A stretch of 64,000 nt of DNA from Azolla caroliniana (lineage: Eukaryota; Polypodiophyta). The notes beneath the pieces are model-generated. The model worked only from the letters and a program-made list of their open reading frames with translations. It did no database searches and was not told the DNA's origin. The position numbers were made by a program, and so were the translations under genes. Shown in pieces: positions 32,027-43,202 of this stretch. The stretch spans positions 16,244,001 to 16,308,000 of the forward strand of contig JBHGNT010000016.1 of the NCBI GenBank assembly GCA_043228905.1. Direction: 5' to 3'. The stretch's first letter is position 1, and each line of letters starts with the position of its first letter.

Positions 32027-32991
32027 CTTACTGCTTTTATCACACACATGTTTAACGGTCTGCCTTCTATGTGCATGCGTGCCCCCCATGTGGTGTGTCT
32101 CTATATGTACAGAACCCTCGAATTTGAGTTGATATGGCACTCCAATGTAAGAGGATGGACGACCTGTCCATGGACACGAAAGTTATACAAGGGAAGACTT
32201 TTCCTTCTCTTGTCGCTGTTCCTTCTACGTTCACTAAATTAAGAGAAGATGATGAAATAGATTAAGCCAACATTTTGTTCATCGTTAAATCAAACTTGCA
32301 GTTTGCTTTTGTTTATGAGCATTGACTTTCGAGAATGTTATTGAGTACTCTAAGACTATTCTACCACTATCCTGAAATAAAAGGGTGGAGTAGATGTTGC
32401 TTCTACTTTATGTCATGTTTGAAAATGTTGACAAAGACAAAATGGCAGCCAAGAATAATGCTACATCTTTGTACCCACTTGCTTTTTGGTATTGAAATTC
32501 TTTTTGAAAGGAAGATAAGAATTTCAAAGGAAGATAGGCCCCGGGACAAAAAGACCCTATGAAGCTTCCATTATACTCTCTTCTTTATCTTCTTTTTCTC
32601 TCTAATTTGGTTGTTTGTTGAAGAGTTAGGTGTTGTAAGCTTCATAGTCTTACAAAACTACAATATTCATAACATTGAATTTTGAAATAGGAGATTGGCT
32701 TAAAAAACTATACGATTCCAACATTGTCTTTGGGAAATATTCGAGATGCCTTAAAAGAACTATCCTATCCCAATCATTGACTTAGGGAAATATTCGAGAT
32801 GCCTTAAAATAACTATCCCATCCCAATCATTTACTTAAGGAAAATTTCGAGATGCCTTACAAGAACTATCCTATCCCAATCATTGACTTTTGCAATAAGA
32901 GATAGCTTTCACATTTAATGAAGACAATACCTTAGATATTGCATTCTCTTTTGGGATTATTACTAGATTCAATGTCACTTGTTACTCTATT
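32027..32991. other. 5' flank of RLK1, duplicated with RLK2
   Basis: No gene is seen. The sequence parallels 41856-43195, for example AGAAGATGATGA near 32228 and 42089, GGATTATTACTAGATTCAATG near 32954, and the 53-bp repeat array. The match ends where the Copia-III LTR starts at 32992. Confidence 0.75.
32690..32895 (+). repeat. 53-bp minisatellite, four units (RLK1 side)
   Basis: Diverged units contain GAACTATCCTATCCCAATCA, TTGACTTAGGGAAATATTCG and GAGATGCCTTA, with phase points near 32708, 32761, 32814 and 32868. The same array with five units lies at 42845-43125. Confidence 0.85.
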
Positions 32992-33460
32992 TGTAAAGAA
33001 TCGGGTATGATTCTTGTGTAGCGGAAGAGATGTGTGTTATGTGTGTATGTGTGAGAGTAAAGAGAGAGGAGAAGAGGAACACAAGATATATTAGATGAGA
33101 GGAAAATAGATTACTCAAGAAGAATATGTATATTTGGACAAGTACAATAACAATTATAAAATGTAGCATAGTAAGGAGTTACAACCGACTTAGTATAAAG
33201 TAGGAGGGTGCTTTATATAAGGTCACCCTCTCTCTTCATTTACTCACTACAATATCCACACTCTCACTAGAACCTTGAGGAATGTGAAGACTTAAAGTCA
33301 TGGGGAATGTGGAACTCATTAGTTATGTGCCATAGAATATGATTCTATGACACATAGTTAATGTGTAGCGAGTAATGGTGTGACTCTTCACCTTTGAGTA
33401 ATCACAGATTCTCAAAAGGTGTGTCCACATGTTGATCTATGTTGAGCTTGATTCTCAACA
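32992..33460 (-). repeat. 3' LTR of Copia-III (minus copy)
   Basis: On the minus strand it starts TGTTGAGAATCAAGCTCAAC at 33460 and ends at 32992 (TTACA), 469 bp. TATATAAAGCACCCTCC gives a TATA box. The family hairpin is at 33324-33356, with 15-bp arms and one mismatch. It interrupts the RLK1 5' flank relative to 43190. Confidence 0.92.
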
Positions 33461-36400
33461 CGCCCACGCAAGCTGAACTCGGGCCGGTTCCTTTCGATTG
33501 ATGTCCGCTTCGCTGGTATCCGGTTCAGACGATCTCGATTGTCCGCTTCGGCTTGTACCCGGTTCGGTTGGTATGCGCTTCTCTCTTGTACTACCCCTCA
33601 AGCTAGGCAAGTCAGGGATCGTCAATCCAAGGTCTGACATGAATTGTGGAAGCTTGTCGGCTCCTAGCCTAGGGCTTTCGAGAAGATGTCGGTCGTTTGA
33701 AGGTTCGTGTTGATATGTAGAAGGTCGACATCTCGGGCTTGAACACACTCCTGAATGAAGTGATAGTGCACTTCGATTAGCTTTGTGTGTGCGTGGAACA
33801 CCGGGTTCTGAGCCAGATAAAAACTGCTCATGTTGTCGCAGTAAAGGGGAGTCAGATCTTTGATGGGAACACCGAGATCCTTCAAAATCCTCTTGAGTGA
33901 TAGCGCTTCACATGCAACTACGGTTGCGCCCCAGTATTCCGCCTCCGTACTCGAAAGAGCGATGATAGGTTGCTTCTTGCTACCCCACGAAATTGCTCCG
34001 CTACTGAGGGAGAAGATGGATACGGAGGTCGATCGTTGATCGGCTTTGTAGCCTGCCCAATCCGCACCGTGTATCCTTCGAGTCGTATTGGTGTGACTGA
34101 TTTGTAGAGAATGCTGCAATCCATTGTTCCACTCACATATCGTAACATTCGTGTAGTGCATTCGAAATGAATATCTCGCGGAGTTTGCATGAATTGGCTA
34201 AGGAGTCCAACTGGATAACTGAGGTCGGGTCGTGTGATCATAAGATAGATGACACTCCCGATCAATTGTCGATATTGAGTTCGCACTCGTTCGTGCCAGA
34301 GTCAGCATCTAGTTTGAGGTTTCTATCGAGAGGTGTAGCGATTGATTTGCACTCCGTCATCCCAAACTTGTATAACATGTTCACAATGTAGTGTCGTTGT
34401 GAGATCATAATGCCGGCCGGATTCTGAATTACCTCGATGCCTAGGAAGTAGTGTAGCTCCTTCATATCCGTCATCTCGAATTTCTTGGAGAGGAGGGACT
34501 TCACCTTGTTGATGTCGACTAAATGCTCACCTCCAATAACCAGATCATCCACATATAGGATGGTGACAATCAGGCATTTAGACTCATTTCGTACGTAGAG
34601 GGATTTGTCGGATTTCGACATTCAAAAGCCGATTTGATGAAGATATTGCGTAATCTTCGAATGCCAAGCACATGATGCTTGCTTGAGGCCATAGAGCAGC
34701 TTCTTCAATTCACATACGGCTTTCGGGTGAATGTTGGATTCGAAGCCGGGTGGTTGAACCATGTACACCTCCTCTTCCAAGTCACCTTGAAGAAAGACGT
34801 TCTTTATGCCCATTTGGTGGAGGTGCCACCCTTTCGCCGCTGCAAGTGCGATCACGGTCTGCACAGTCGCCATCTTTGCCACCGGGGCAAAGGTCTATTC
34901 GTAGTCGACTCCATGTGTTTGCACGTATCCTTTCGCTACGAGTCGAGCTTTGTAACGATTGACGGGGCCGTTGGCATTATACTTCACTTTGTAGATCCAT
35001 TTGCATCCGATCACCTTCCTGTGCTGTGAGTGGGGAACGAGATCCCATGTATTGTTCTTGCATAGTGCACACATCTCCTCGTTCATTACTTCAATCCATC
35101 ACAGCTTTGGAAAAGGTTTCCAGCTCTCGTACTACTGCGACCTTCATCATAAAGGCGTAATGATACGCCATGTACTCATCGTAGCTGAATTGGCTTACGA
35201 GGTTCTTTTCACGACTGGATCGGGGGAGCTTCTCGTTTGCGGATTCTAAGGCTTTCTTCACTACATTTGTTTGGATGTCAAGGCCTTCGAACTCACTATC
35301 GAGGGAATGAGTCGATTCATTGCCATCAAAATGAACGTCTTCATACTTCGGCATTTTAGCCTTCCCTTTGTCTAGCTTCAGACTTGGTTGAGATGTGTTT
35401 TGATCACTCGAAGGCTCTTGTGGTCCGCTCAGTCGGGTTGTGATCGGACTTTCTTCGAATATGCGCCTGATGCGATCTTCATCTTCTATCTCTTCTTCGG
35501 TGGATTCCGGGTCGAGCTGAATCGTAGTCGTAGTTGTTTTTGGAGCGTACCAAGATGCGGACTCGTCGAAGACTACATCTCGACTCACTCGAACCTTCTG
35601 AGTTGAGGGGTTATAGCATTTGTAGCCCTGTTGGTCCAATGAGTATCCTATGATGATACATTTGTCCGACTTCGGATTGAGCTTTTGACGCTTCTCGTCA
35701 AGGATGTGCACGTACGCAATGGAGCCAAATATCCGAACATGCGATAGATCCAACTTCTTTCCATAGAACTTCTCGTGGGTCGTGAGTTCATGCACGCCGG
35801 ATGTCGTACACCGATTCATGAGATAGAAGGTCGTGTTAGCCGCTTCTGCCCAATACGATTTCGGCATATGCTTTTCGTTAAGCATAGCTTGTGGCACTTC
35901 AAGGATGTGTCGATTCTTGCGTTTAGCTACTCCATTTTGTTGTGGCATATGTTGACACGAAAACTCTCGCCGAATCACTTCTTTTCGAAGATACGCCGTA
36001 AACTCATCCGAGAAATATTCCTTGCCTCCATCCGATCGAAGGCATCGTACATGTCGACTCGTGGCTTTTTTGACTCCACTCTTGAATGTTTGGAAGTGTC
36101 TGAACACTTCGCTCTTTTATCGCATCGGGTAGATCCAAGTGTGCCTTGAGAAGTCGTCGATGAAGGTTACATTAGTTCTGCATCTTCCGAATGTCATCAT
36201 TTGGGCCAGTCCCCATACATCGAAATGAATTACGTCGAGTATGCCTTTGCTCACATTCCTCTCCTTCGGAAATGGCTGTCGATGTTGGTTGCCGAATTGG
36301 CACGCCGCACATACACCTTCAATCTCCTGCTCTTTGAAGGTCGGGAGTCCGATGACGACTCCTTTAGATTGCATTGCCTTGAGCTTTTGAAGGTTTATAT

Positions 36401-36805
36401 GGCCAATCCGCTTCTGCCATAGCTCTATGTCGGTGTCGGTTTGTGGTCCTTTGCGTACATGACCGATTTCACCTCGTTTGACTCGAGGATAAACATTCGA
36501 CCTTCTTTTCGACCCGGAGCGATGAGTCAACCTTCCTTCTCGATGAAGCAACCACCTTTGTTGAATCGAACTTGCATCCCTTGCTCCACAATTTGGCCGA
36601 CCGAGACCAAATTCTTCGTTATGGTGGGTACATGTAATACATTTTTTATGCAAGTTTCTTCGCCGTCTTTCCCGAATGGGACATTCTAGACATGCCAAAT
36701 CGGATGAGTGGTGTAGTCTTCGGTCTCGACATAACTGGGTCAATCCGGCTCTCGCAAGTCTCGGAACCACTCTTGATGGGACGTCATATGGTTTGAAGCA
36801 CCGGA
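33461..36805 (-). pseudogene. Copia-III protease, integrase, RT and RNase H, 5'-truncated
   Basis: Read downward from 36805, it begins in the protease (SGASNHMTSHQEWFRDL). The pre-integrase follows (IELWQKRIGHINLQKLKAMQ, CAACQFGNQHRQPFP). The integrase has IHFDVWGLAQMMTFG, FIDDFSRHTWIYP, RSDGGKEYFSDEF and MPQQNGVAKRKNRH. The linker is acidic. The RT has CKWIYKVKYNANGPVNRYKA, FAPVAKMATVQTVIALAAAK and YVDDLVIGG near 34540. RNase H has [20 protein letters not shown] and FHAHTKLIEVHYHFIQE. A stop lies at 36113, others near 35089, 34895 and 34622, and shifts near 34262 and 34110. It ends with a short polar tail after RNase H. Gag is missing: at 36806 the sequence switches to the Gypsy-II block. 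Confidence 0.9.
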
Positions 36806-37290
36806 GTTGACTCAATTCTCCTTAATGCCTTTTTGGAAATTTGTTGGTGGCAGTATCTATGTCCATTGCATTGCATAATGATTCCTCCGCGCTCATATAA
36901 GTTGCAAAGAGTTGAATCTGATATGGCCGTCGGAGACAAATTGATTGTTGATTGTAGGTCGCATCCATTGGTCACAGTTTGAATTCCAAACGCCGAGATA
37001 GGGCATCAACTTTACCATGTTGGGAATTAGGATGAAAAACAATTTCAAAGTCATAATCAGCTAGGAAGGTGAACCATTGTGCTTGGCTCCGGTTCAAAAT
37101 GTGAATAGTGGTGAAATTGACGAGCTTCTTGTGATCGGTCACCATCTAGACACGATGTTGAGTGCCCGCCAAGTAAGGACGACATTTTTAAAAGGCGGCA
37201 ACAATGGCAAAGAGTTCTTTCTAGTATACTAGGTAGCTGATCTCGAGGGGGGGGGTGAACTTCTAGGGGGGTATGATATGCGTCGACTGT
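36806..37290 (-). pseudogene. Gypsy-II RNase H fragment (short copy)
   Basis: Minus-strand reading gives VTDHKKLVNFTTIHILNRSQ, AQWFTFLADYDFEIVFHPNS and QHGKVDALSR, the Gypsy RNase H C-terminal region ending in the DALSR motif. A stop is present (HRV-stop-MVTDHK). It aligns with 44245-44755 along its length. Nothing else of Gypsy-II remains here. Confidence 0.82.
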
Positions 37291-37419
37291 TGCCGTGAAG
37301 TATTCTGAAGTCATGAGCTCGATCCTAACGGAAGCTGCTTGGTGTGGTGTGTCTGTGAAACTTGAAGGAAATCATTTGCAAATGATTCAGCAAGTGCCAC
37401 CTACGTAGTAGAAGGTTGA
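37291..37419 (+). pseudogene. Copia gag fragment (short copy)
   Basis: The plus strand carries KYSEVMSSILTEAAW and SFANDSASATYVV-like coding that matches the longer fragment at 44790-45085. It is the end of a UBN2-type gag domain. An insertion of about 20 bp near 37340 breaks the frame. Confidence 0.6.
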
Positions 37420-37849
37420 TGTTGTGAATCAAGCTCAACCTAGCCTTCGAGAATCTATGAGCACTCAAAGGTCAAAAGTCACACCAATACTCTCTACACA
37501 TTAACTATGTGTGATATAACTAATGAGTTCCCTATTCCCCATGAGTAATGAGTCTTGACATTCCCAAGAGAGAGTGGTTGTTGTAGTGAGCTAATGAAGA
37601 GAGAGGGTGACCTTATATAAAGCACCCTCCGCTTACTTCATATATGTTGATTGTTGCTCCTTGTAATGCTACATTTTTGTATCTCATATTCTCTTTGTTA
37701 ATATACACCTTCTTCTTGAGTACTTTATGTTTTTTTTATCTATCTTGTGTCTCTCTTCTCTTCTCTCCTCTCCTCTTCACACACACACACACACACACAT
37801 ACAACACACATCTCTTCCGTTGCATAGAATCATATCCAATTTTTTACAT
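37420..37849 (+). repeat. LTR of Copia-III (plus), next to RLK2
   Basis: TGTTGTGAATCAAGCTCAAC to TTTTTTACA, 430 bp, with TATATAAAGCACCCTCC at about 37613 and a CA microsatellite near 37780. It lacks the hairpin of its relatives: ACTATGTGTGATATAACTAA remains in its place. It also lacks the hAT-like insertion, so it is the empty-site control for 45125-45960. Confidence 0.92.
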
Positions 37850-37886
37850 GGTATATTAGATCGATTTGGTAACTCGAACTAGCGTA
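37850..37886 (+). promoter_or_regulatory. Degenerate primer-binding site and leader remnant of Copia-III
   Basis: TGGTATATTAGATCG follows the LTR, against TGGTATTAGAGCC in the copy at 46401. Similarity to the Copia-III leader ends near AACTCGAACTAGC (37886). Confidence 0.7.
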
Positions 37887-38531
37887 GATCGAGTGGACAA
37901 CCACAACGTGAATGCCATACTAGCATTTTGTTATCAAAGGTATCTTTGAATTCATGATACTTGGTTGGAATTTAGGTATCATATCTTTGTGGACTATGCG
38001 ATGATGGCATTGTTACTACCCTAAATATAAACATTTGTTTACTATTGGTGAACCAACCCCTTCTTCCTTTTGCACAGTGCTTTCTTGCTTCTCTCATATT
38101 GCAAACCTATCTTATTGAGGATCTACTACACTTAATATATCAAATTAGACTTTTGGCTTATTTACAATTGCTCAAAATTTGGTTGTTTTAAACATTCATT
38201 GGATTTCATTATTTGTGTCTCCTTTTCTATGTTCTTGTTGGATATTCATTCAAAACTCAAAGATGTACACCTATTTATATTCAATGACGCAAAACAAGTT
38301 GATATTCAAAGTGCAAGATACACTTATATTGGAAGGCACAAAATAATTTTGTATGCAAATGCTTTTTATAGAGGAAAGAGATTCAATTCAACGTTTCTTA
38401 GGTTCTGCAAACTGAATGAGCACTTTTAATCCATGGATATTGGAACAAGAAGATTTTTACAATTATTATTACACATGAGAAAATAATCACTAGTCTTGTC
38501 GACTGGTTTATGAGAATCATATTTTTACTAC
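37887..38531. other. 3' flank of RLK2
   Basis: AT-rich, no ORF of note. 38105 onward aligns with the RLK1 flank from 17810. No clear terminator signal could be chosen. Confidence 0.6.
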
Positions 38532-41500
38532 TTATTTCTTTTTATATGTATGATTTCCGAGCTCGAGTGAGTCCATGTATTCCTCAGACATGGAGATTTC
38601 CATATATTTATACGGTATCTTGCCACTAAAAAACGATTTCCTCGACTTGCTCAACATCGTGGAGGTGCTTCCGTACTTCCAAGACTCTCCATCCACGGAC
38701 CATTGATGTTTGTAATGCCCTAGCTCTAGCTCTTCTAGCCCATCCCTCTTTATCTTCTCACTCGGAAACAGCTCCATCTCTTGATAATCATCAATGGGAG
38801 CATGAGGTATGACTGCCACTTTCCCTTCCAGCATCTGCACCACACTACTCATGCTCGGCCGCCTCTTAGGATCGGTTTGCACACACAACATGGCTACCTT
38901 CACCATCCTCAAGGCTTGCTCCTCATCATATATCTTCGCACCCCTGCCATAGTTCATGAGTCTCTCGTCCACCAGCTCCATCACACCCTCACGAGGATTG
39001 GATCTCATTTCGAGTTTCTTCTTCAATACCCTCCAATCTTTCACTCTACTCCCGCTCACAATCTCCAGCAACATAATTCCGTAGCTGTACACATCACACT
39101 TCTCGGTGATGGCCCCCTCTGTTAGCCACTCGGGCGCCAAGTACCCTGGGGTTCCCCTCATCATGGTCACCACTGCACTCTGCTCGCCCCGTACCACCCT
39201 CCGGGACATCCCGAAATCCGATATCTTAGGGAAAAAATTAGCTCCTAAGAGTATATTCTGGGGCTTGAGATCCATGTGTATGATTCTGTCCTCACATTCT
39301 TCGTGCAAGTACGCCAAGCCTTTTGCAGTACCCAGGGCTATGTCGAACCTACGCTCCCAGGACAAGATCGGTCTCTGCTTATGGGCCTTAATCTCCTGGG
39401 ATTCTGTAGTAAATTTGGGTGTTTTACTAAAGATCCAAGCATCCAAAGAACCGTTTTCCATGTATTCATACACGAGGAGCTTGTGGATGGCACCTTCCAG
39501 GCAGAAACCAACCAAGCGAACAAGTTGAAGATGATGAGTCCGGCCCAGAATTGAGACCTCGGCTATGAACTCTTTGTTGCCCTGTTGACCTCCATCGATG
39601 AGTTGCTTTACGGCTATGGACATGCCATCCTCCATAGCTCCTCGGAAGACATTGCCAAAACCACCACCCCCAAGGGGGTCCGAGAAACCACATGTGTATT
39701 CGTGCATCTCCTTCCATGTGAATCGTCGGGGCTTCGAGCCCAGAAGTGAGTCACCGAGGAGCTCCTTTTCGATCTCGTAATCTTCGAGTTGTCTGGCCTC
39801 TAATCTTCGTCTTCTGCACACATATCCTGCACCCACCAATACGGCGATGATAAGCACAAAGACACCTACTGATACTCCAATTGCGATGTACAGACGAGTC
39901 CTGAGTGAAGAGACAACTGGGTCCTTCAAGAATTTCAAGTATCCTGTGCATTCCTTAGTCGCAGAAGCGTTGAATATGATGGTAGCTACGGGACCCTGGA
40001 TGAGGAAACAAGAACCATTTGATTTTGATTCCCAGAATGCGGCCATGCAAGCACAGTTGTCCTTACAATGATTTTCCCAGCAGTCTTCAGCATTGATTCC
40101 GGTGTGGTCGGGAGTGAGAAAATTATTGGAGAAGTAGCGGGCCCCTGCTATGCTTGAAAAATCGTTACTTCCTTGCTGATTAGATCCATCGTCACAAGAA
40201 GAAGGGTACGGTTCTCCATAACCCGCCTTGAACTTGCAGCCTAATTTGGCGCCCTTGCTGGAATCCTGGAGCTCTAATTCATTCCACCCACCGCAATTCT
40301 GTGTGCAATTTTGCTTCTCTACGTCACATACACCGTAGAATCCGCAGAAGAGAGGCAATTGGCACGGATTTATAGAGCTGCTCTTGGAGAGCCTGGTGAA
40401 TTCTTGCCAGACCGCAGTGCTGTTGGGATATCTGGTATCATTGATTGTGTACGCGTGAAGGTCTCCATCACTCTCAAGCCTGAGGAATGTGGCAAATGTT
40501 ATGTTGAAGCTGTCACCAGGAATCTCAACATCCTCGAATATGATTGATTGTGTCGATTGTTCGGGTGATTGTTTGGCTCGCTTACTGCACTCATCTGGCG
40601 AGATTTGATTGTAGTTTGAAATTACATCGGAACTGTATGAGTTTGATTAAAAAATCTTTATGTCAATGAGATTTTCTAACTACTATACATATTATGTGGA
40701 ATTCGGAGGGAATTCATTAAAAATTCGTAAGACTAACCCGTCCATTGCTGATGAAACAATATCCAATTGGAGACTGCTGCGGTGATCCGGATACCAACAC
40801 AATACTGCTGCATGATCATAGGAGCGATTCACGTCTTGTGTACCATTGACAGACCAAAGCAGATAAGGATGCCCATATCCGTCATAATCTGTAGTACTAT
40901 TAGAGGTATTGTTACTGAAGGCTTTGTAATGGATCTTGATATAGAGTGTTAGGGTCCCGTTCTTGTCGATGGCTAGCGTGTAGATGGCCGTTTTGTTGGT
41001 AGATTCTTTCGTGGAGGTGGCAGTGAGATTCATCCCTGATCGAAGGGCTTGCAGCACCATCAGTGTGTCGCTGGGATGGTCGAAAGATTGCCACAATATG
41101 TGCTGTTTCAGTGTAGTAGAGTCGCTAGGATCTGTGGCGTTAATGAAAAGGACCAGGTTTCCCTCATACGTGATGCTGAGGGATGCATTCGTATAACCGA
41201 CCGTATTCGTCTGCCACACGATGGATGCGTTCCTGTCGTAATCCACGAGCCTGAGATTGGTATCGTTGGGAGAGAAGTGGAGGCAGGCGTTCTCGCCCAC
41301 AGGGCTGCCCACGTTGGCCGTCCACACCACTTTCCCTTTGTTCGTGTCCTGAAACGCCTTCCCGAAGGCTTTGTAGGCGACGAGGGAGAGGTAGTAGGAA
41401 GGTGTGCTGCCGTTGCTCTTGCTGCACAGCTCATCCGCGGAGATGACGAAGTAGAGCTGGAAGTAAAGAGTGTAGTCGAGGAAATAATGGGCCGAGTAAA

Positions 41501-41855
41501 CGGACGTTGAGCGACCGTATAGCCTCTCCTGGGTGCTCAATGCTTGCAGAAGGGATCCGTTGTTGCAGGAGAGAATCGAGTATCTGTTGTAGTAACTGGT
41601 GGATAAGTATGTCTGCCAGTCTGGGAAGTAGCTCAGATTATTGGCATAGGAGAAGAGGCTGTCGTTGAGATTGGAGGAGGGGAAGTGGTAGGTCTCCACA
41701 GCAGCAGCAACGTGAGGGATGGATGATGTTGTTATGGTCGTTAATAATAAAAGTAAACACGTGGCCGTGATGCAGCAGCAGCAGTAGGAGGATGCCCTCC
41801 AAACGGCATGAATTAGGTAATCGTTACATGAATTATTATTATCCAGCCGTTCCAT
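38532..41855 (-). CDS. RLK2: lectin-type receptor-like kinase, two exons, apparently intact
   Basis: Exon 1 is 41855-40738 and exon 2 is 40632-38532, with a 105-bp intron (GTTAGT...ACAG) in phase 2. The spliced length is 3219 nt, 1072 residues plus stop. ATG 41855 (MERLDNNNSCNDYL) is chosen because RLK1 conserves this start and a TATA stretch lies about 60-75 bp upstream. Approximate layout: signal peptide 1-50 (CCCCITATCLLLLL); B-lectin-like 175-275 (WTANVGSPVGENA, ILWQSFDHPSDTLMV); S-domain-like and Cys-rich 380-600; membrane span 621-644; kinase from about 694. Kinase landmarks are GGGGFG 694-699, Lys715 in AVKQL, HMDLKPQN with Asp827, DFG at 845 and GTPGYLAPEW. HMD instead of HRD makes it a non-RD kinase, a class often tied to immune receptors. 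It should sit in the plasma membrane and bind a carbohydrate-like ligand. The ligand is unknown. Confidence 0.93.
40633..40737 (-). other. Intron of RLK2
   Basis: The donor is GG|GTTAGT and the acceptor ACAG|TT. Without splicing, the frame meets stops at 40692 and 40648. With it, DG joins SDVISNYNQISPDECS in frame. The 109-bp counterpart in RLK1 (25357-25465) keeps both sites, which supports a real intron. Confidence 0.85.
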
Positions 41856-41914
41856 CACACAATTGTGTAACGGTCTCTGTTCTATGTGCATGTGCCCCCC
41901 CGTGTGGTGTTGTC

Positions 41915-41928
41915 TATATATGTATATA
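41915..41928 (-). promoter_or_regulatory. TATA-like element of RLK2
   Basis: TATATACATATATA on the minus strand lies 60-73 bp upstream of ATG 41855, a usual distance for a TATA box with a short leader. RLK1 has a weaker version at the same place. Confidence 0.5.
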
Positions 41929-42844
41929 ACGCTCGTATTTGAGTTTATATAGCACTCCAATGTAAGAGGATGGACGACCGGTCCATGGATACAAAAGTTA
42001 TACAAGAGAAGAATTTTCCTTTTCTTGTGGCCACAAGTATCGAGCCACGACAAGAGTACGTATGCTCCTTCTACGTTCACTAAATTAAGAGAAGATGATG
42101 ACGTAGATTAAGCCCACATATTATTCATTGTTAAATCAAAACTGTAGTTTTGTTTATGACCATTGACTTTAGAAAATGTCATTGAGTACTCTAAAGACAA
42201 TTCTACTAGTGTCTTGGAATAAACTCTGGAGTTAACCTTGCTTCTATTTTATGTCATGTTTGAACAGGGTGACAAAGACAAAATTGCAGCCAAGAATGAT
42301 GTTACATCTTTGTACCCACTTTCTTTTTCGTATTAAAATTCTTTTTGAAAGGAAGAAAGGCCCCGCGATAAAAAGACCCTATGAAGCTTCACTTCTTCAT
42401 GTTCTTTTTCTCTCTAATTTGGTTGTTTGTTGACGACTTAGGCGGACTACACTTCATACTGTAACAAAACTACAATTTTTTATTTATTTTTCCTTAGTGT
42501 TAAGAAAAGCATGTGAATGCTACAACTTAAACTTATGTGCCCAAAAGCTTACAATTTTCATGTACAATGATATACGATGATCCTAAGACCAAAGCTAGAA
42601 CTTTGTAGAAGGTAGAAAATTAAAAATAAAAATAAAAACAAAAACAAAAACTTTGTTGCATTCTGCCGCGCTTCATTGCGGCTAATCAAGAAAGGGTCCA
42701 GGGAAGTTGATAGTTCCATTGAGGCCCTTGAATTGACTCAGAAAATAGGGGTAACTTCATCCATAAGGAGCTTCTTCTTTCTCTTGTTCATAGTCTCTAG
42801 TGAACCCTGCATGTTGTCATACTGACCGTGGACTATATTCCTAA
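41929..42844. other. 5' flank of RLK2 with an extra 360-bp segment
   Basis: 41929-42475 aligns with the RLK1 flank. Roughly 42475-42835 is absent from the RLK1 flank, where ACAAAACTACAAT runs straight into ATTCATAACATTGAATTTTG. The extra segment has an A-rich run (42616-42652). On the minus strand it carries a short coding-like stretch, MQGSLETMNKRKKKLLMDEV, near 42760-42820. Its origin is not recognised. Confidence 0.5.
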
Positions 42845-43125
42845 TATTGAATTTTGAAATAGGAGATTGGCATAAAAAACTATCCTATCCCAATCATTCA
42901 CTTAGGGAAATATTCAAGATGCCTTAAAAGAACTATCCTATCCCAATCATTGACTTAAGGAAATTCTCGACATGCTTGACAAGATTTATCCTATCCCAAT
43001 CATTGACTTAGGGAAATATTCGAGATGCCTTCAAAGAACTATCCTTTCCCAATCATTGACTTAAGGAAATTTTCGAGATGCCTGACAAGATTTGTCCTAT
43101 CCCAATCATTGACTTTTTCTATAAG
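42845..43125 (+). repeat. 53-bp minisatellite, five units (RLK2 side)
   Basis: Units containing CTATCCCAATCATTGACTTA recur near 42881, 42934, 42987, 43040 and 43092, a regular 53-bp step. Even-numbered units share variants (GACAAGATTT), so it is in part a two-unit higher-order repeat. Confidence 0.88.
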
Positions 43126-43202
43126 AGATACCTTAGATATTGCAGTCGCTTTTGGGATTATTACTAGATTCAATGTCACTTGTTACTTTATAAGGTTTTG
43201 TT

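Noticed and set aside
38781-39554. Plus-strand frames of 90-140 codons within RLK2
   Set aside because: Shadows of the kinase domain; all kinase motifs are on the minus strand.
41049-41510. Plus-strand 153-codon frame in RLK2 exon 1
   Set aside because: Antisense of the lectin domain, and a similar shadow occurs over RLK1 (31388-31723) because the genes are paralogues.
42845-43125. Regular 53-bp repeats considered as a CRISPR array
   Set aside because: Whole units repeat with divergence and no unique spacers; the host is a plant. It is a minisatellite.
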